Origin: Parus major
Lineage: Eukaryota > Chordata > Aves > Passeriformes > Paridae
Assembly (NCBI RefSeq): GCF_001522545.3
Contig: NC_031771.1
Span: 2,509,238 to 2,573,237 of the forward strand
Direction of reading: 5' to 3'
Length of the DNA stretch: 64,000 nucleotides
The position numbers were made by a program, and so were the translations under genes. Shown here piece by piece: positions 60,565-64,000 of the stretch. Each line of letters starts with the position of its first letter. The stretch's first letter is position 1. The notes under the pieces were generated by a model. The model searched no databases, was not told where the DNA came from, and saw only the letters and a program-made list of their open reading frames with translations.

Positions 60565-63116
60565 ATGGCGGCGCCCAGCGCTCGCTGCCTGTGGCGAGGT
60601 GAGGGGGCCGCGCTGCGGGACCACGGGCACCGCGCGTCTCTCCGCCTGCACCGCCGCTCTGGGGCTGGAGAGGGGCGAGGGGATCCTGCCCGGGCGGGTC
60701 AGGGGCGCGGGAGGCCGCGGCGCTTTGTCTGAGGCGGTGTTTGCTCTTGTCCCGCAGCACTGGCCCCGCGCTGCGGGCGGCTCCTCCCCGGGCTGGAGCA
60801 GCTCCTCGCCGTCCCCGCCGTGCTGAGCCCCGCCGCCGCCCGGCCCTACGCGGCCGCAGCCAAGTGAGTGCGGCTCCGGCGTCCCGGGAGGCTGCCTTGG
60901 CCGTGCGGGTGGTGTTTGGGGGGTGTGGGGCGGGTTTGGTGTCCGCGGTGCCGCTCCAGCAGCCGGCTGACCCTGCGGGCATCCCGCCGGCTCCCGGAGA
61001 ACAGCCCGGGCTCGCAGGGTGTGTTTGCTGTGGCAGAGGCACAGGGAAAGCTTGACGCTGTTGGTTTTGCGGGGTCACAGGTCGGCGTGAAAGCTGGTGA
61101 GCGCCTGGAATGGGTTTCAAACCCTTCAGATGGCTTTTTATTGTTTAGTTTGCCATCTCTGTAATAACTCGGCACGGCTGGGAGAAGCAAAAGCCACCTC
61201 CGTGTACAGCGTTGCAAAGTGCTGCAGGCCTCTTTTGCCCTGCTTATAGAGGAATGGAGCATCCAGTTATCATTTTAATGTTCTTTTCCTCGCCCGCGGA
61301 TCCTCTGAAAACAGGGAGGAGGACGAGACAAGGGCGTTTAGCTGAACGCCAAATGGAAGGGGAGGAGAAAACCTGTTCTGCCTGGAGTCGGGCTGCCGAG
61401 ATAATTAGCCAAACTCTCCAGCTAGCCACTTAACAACGAGTTTGGGTGGGGTGTTTTTTTTTTTGGCTTTTTTTGTTCTTAGAACCGCCAAAAAAGATGC
61501 CAAGAGGCCCAGGAAGGAGAAGGTGAAGGAGAAAGCCCCGCCTCGGAGGCGGCCGCTGATGGCCATGCCCGTGGACGATGTGTACCTGACGTGGCTCTAC
61601 AAGAGACCCTCCTACGAGCTGGAGCAGGCCGTGGGCATGCTGAAAAGATTCCAGGAGCTGGATTTCACCCACCCCAAGCAGTTTGTGTACATCAATGTGT
61701 TCCTGGATATGGCTCTGCAGAAGAAGGTGGGCTGGGAGAGGGGCCTGGGAATTCAGGTGCTTCCGGAGGCGTTGGGTCCATTCAGACTTGAGGATTGTCA
61801 CAGGGGGGAATTGCAAAGACAGGCTGCAGCCCCCTCACCTCGTTGGCATTTTTGGGGTTTTTTTTGGTCACATTTAGGGGACCAACTCTCTGTGATTGTG
61901 TAATTTACCCTCAAGTCATAATTTCTTACTGTTTGTTTTAATTTTTTTTTTTTTTTAATTATATTTTTTTATTTGCTCGCCAGAAAAAAGTGGATCCTTT
62001 TTCCAGCAGTGTCACTCTTCCCCATCGCTTTACAGACGAGGTGAACAAGGTTTTGGTGTTCACAGAGGTGGGTGAGCCAGGATTCCTTTGTTTTCTTTAT
62101 AAATTCCTTGATTTATGAAAGGATTCCTTTATTTCTTGCTTCTTTCCCTAAATACCAACCAATGTCAAGCTACCACTTTATTTTATTTTCATTTTTTTTC
62201 TCTCGACAGAATGAGCAAGAAGCTGAAATAGCTCGAGAGCACGGAGCTGCCATCGTGGGAGGACTGGAATTAATCAAATGGGTACCTATTTTCCTTAAAG
62301 AATTCCATAAATATCCTAATTAAAACAGGATGGGGGGCCTGGGGAGGGGGAGAAGCTTGATACTCAGTGAGTATCAGGCAGGGTGAAGAGTGCCAGGTGG
62401 GTTTCTGTGCCTGGACACTTTCATAGATATGAATGAAATGTGTTGAACTGTGCTTGTTGCAGATCTTGGAGGATGAAATCCAAGCTGATTTCTACGTGGC
62501 CGTCCCTGCCATAATACCCAAGTTAATACCCCTGAGGAACAAACTGAAAAGGAAGTACCCCAGCAGCAAGAGGAGTGAGAAGCAGTTCTTTATTGCAACT
62601 GTTACAAATTGCTGGTGGAGATGGAGCCCCAGGGGTGCCACTGAAATGTTTTTTTTGGGGAGGATGTGTAGTTCCATTCGGTATTAGGCTGCAGGGCGAC
62701 CCCACCGCTCGTTTTAGGTCCAGGTAACTCGAGGAATCCGTGCTTTCCTACAGCAGGCAAATCTGGGATTAGAGCCCAGATAAATTTACCTGCTTGTTGA
62801 TCCTGATGAATGGGGAAGGAGGGAACAGGGGGAGCTGTTTTTTTCATCTCAGTGAGGCCACCATTGTCTTGTCTGTGAAATTGCGTTTTGGAGTGGCCTT
62901 TGCTTGCCTTAATTAACAGATGGAATTATCTCTTCCCTGATTCCACACCTGTCTGTGCTAATGGGCATTACTCAGACAACTTCTTGGCTTTTTTTGGTGT
63001 TTTTTTTTTTAATAGATTCCCTGGGCAGTGACATTCCCAAAATGGTGCAGTTCTTCAGAGAATGTCACGAGTACAAGGTAGAGGACGAGGATATAATCAA
63101 GACAAGAATAGCCAGG
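60565..63116 (+). CDS. MRPL1: Mitochondrial large ribosomal subunit protein uL1m (MRPL1), 3' part missing
   Basis: Nuclear-encoded homologue of bacterial ribosomal protein L1, imported into mitochondria as part of the 39S subunit. Exons visible: 60565-60598, 60758-60863, 61483-61726, 61984-62067, 62210-62281, 62463-62574 and 63016-63116, together 251 codons in one frame. The human protein has 325 residues, so one or more exons lie beyond the right edge. Residues 1 to about 47 are Arg/Ala/Leu-rich without acidic clusters, typical of a mitochondrial presequence. A Lys/Arg-rich linker follows (KRPRKEKVKEK), then the L1 domain: VDDVYLTWLYKRPSYELEQA, ELDFTHPKQFVYINVFLDMA, EDEIQADFYVAVPAIIPKL, GSDIPKMVQFF. 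Start choice: ATG in good context (GTAATGGCG) directly downstream of the promoter. The donor after TRIAR at 63117 is a consensus GTAAGT. Confidence 0.95.
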
Positions 63117-64000
63117 GTAAGTTTTCTAGAGGGCTCTTAAATTTTTCTCTCCTGAGTAGAGCTGTAGTATTCAAAGAGGGGAAAAAAAACATGTTTTCAA
63201 TCTCTTTCTGAAAATTGACCATTTTAACTGACCTTAAGAAAGAAGGAAATAGAGCTCCTTGTTGTGTGGCATCTTCAGCTGGTTGTAAACTTTTTCCTTT
63301 TTTTTTTTTTGGTAAGTAGATAAACTGTGAGCTTTTAAGTCTGTGTTCAGTATGCACAGGAAAGTTCAAAAGTCTTTGCTTTAACCAAATAATTAAAGAC
63401 TTCTAATTTTGATAACTATAGTTGTGAACTGGAGTAGAAAACAGGAACTGTGTGTGTTACACCTGAAACAGAACATTCATTTTTACTTTTTTTATTTATT
63501 ATCTCTGTCCTAAGCTGTGGGGTTTTTTTGCTTTCCTTCTGGTTTGTGTCTTTGTAATCCTGCCTGATATTTAGTTTGAGTGTGGCCATGGAAGGAGGGG
63601 TGGGAAAGAGCTGAAGCTTTGCCTGGCAGTGTTGGAGATAAATGAGTTTATGAATTCTGATTAGCTGCTCTGAGCTGTGCATGGGCATCCCAAGGGCTTC
63701 CTTGTCTGCATTTTTGTGTCTAGTTGGAATTCTGGATCTTGCTGTTGAAGGAGTCAAACTTATTTAAGAAATAAAAAGGGAACAAACAACTTACTTGAAC
63801 CTTTTTGCAGCACCTTGTGCTGCTCTGGAGAGCAGTGTTCAAAACTTCAGGATTGGTGTGCATCCACAAGGATTTGGTGTGGAAAGCTGGCTTGGAAGCT
63901 GGGATATTTATTTCGCTGTGGGAACTATTTTGAAGTGTTTGGAACCCTCTGAGCATTACCTGTCTTCATTATGGAGCTGCTGAGTTGATTCTTTTGATTG
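63117..64000 (+). other. MRPL1: MRPL1 intron, running off the window
   Basis: AT-rich, begins with GTAAGT, and shows no exon matching the remaining L1 C-terminus. A T-rich stretch lies at 63298-63310. The next MRPL1 exon should be to the right of 64000. Confidence 0.75.

Noticed and set aside
60323..61120. 265-codon minus-strand open frame at the MRPL1 promoter
   Set aside because: Antisense to MRPL1 exons 1 and 2 in CpG-island sequence; no recognisable product.

Overview
This window is avian nuclear DNA, probably from the bird equivalent of chicken chromosome 4. The evidence is split vertebrate genes with GT-AG introns, short introns, CpG-island promoters, at least five CR1 LINE fragments with the typical avian 3' end, and a gene order matching the conserved CCNG2 - CXCL13 - CNOT6L - MRPL1 block known from human 4q21. 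The species cannot be fixed from sequence alone. Two runs of N (11-260 and 58357-58786) mark gaps in GC-rich promoter islands, as expected of a draft assembly.

Layout, left to right. 1-720: edge of a CpG island, possibly the promoter of a gene lying to the left (CCNI is expected there by synteny; inferred). 720-9200: intergenic with one CR1 fragment. 9230-10300: CpG-island promoter of CCNG2 with four CCAAT boxes and a perfect FOXO site. 10182-14761: CCNG2 coding region, seven coding exons, plus strand, followed by a probable long 3'UTR. About 17.9-31.1 kb: gene-poor interval with one CR1 and a cluster of three perfect octamer motifs. 31164-36388: three tandem CXCL13-like chemokine genes, plus strand, each four exons with the same intron phases. 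36.5-38.5 kb: convergent intergenic stretch. About 38.5-45.9 kb: CNOT6L, minus strand, eleven coding exons from the conserved MPKEKYD start to the stop; its promoter is probably the gap-containing island near 58 kb. 60565 to the right edge: MRPL1, plus strand, seven exons, cut off by the window end.

The genes do not form a pathway. CCNG2 is an unconventional, growth-inhibitory cyclin, CNOT6L a catalytic deadenylase of CCR4-NOT, and MRPL1 a mitochondrial ribosomal protein. The lineage-specific part is the three-gene chemokine array, which occupies about 5 kb in the position of the single mammalian B-cell chemokine gene CXCL13. Its third copy has diverged most and carries a long extra C-terminal tail.

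All coding models were built by reading splice sites and checking phase across each junction. They give complete frames of 338 codons (CCNG2), 97, 100 and 135 codons (chemokines) and 549 codons (CNOT6L from MPKEKYD), and 251 codons of MRPL1.
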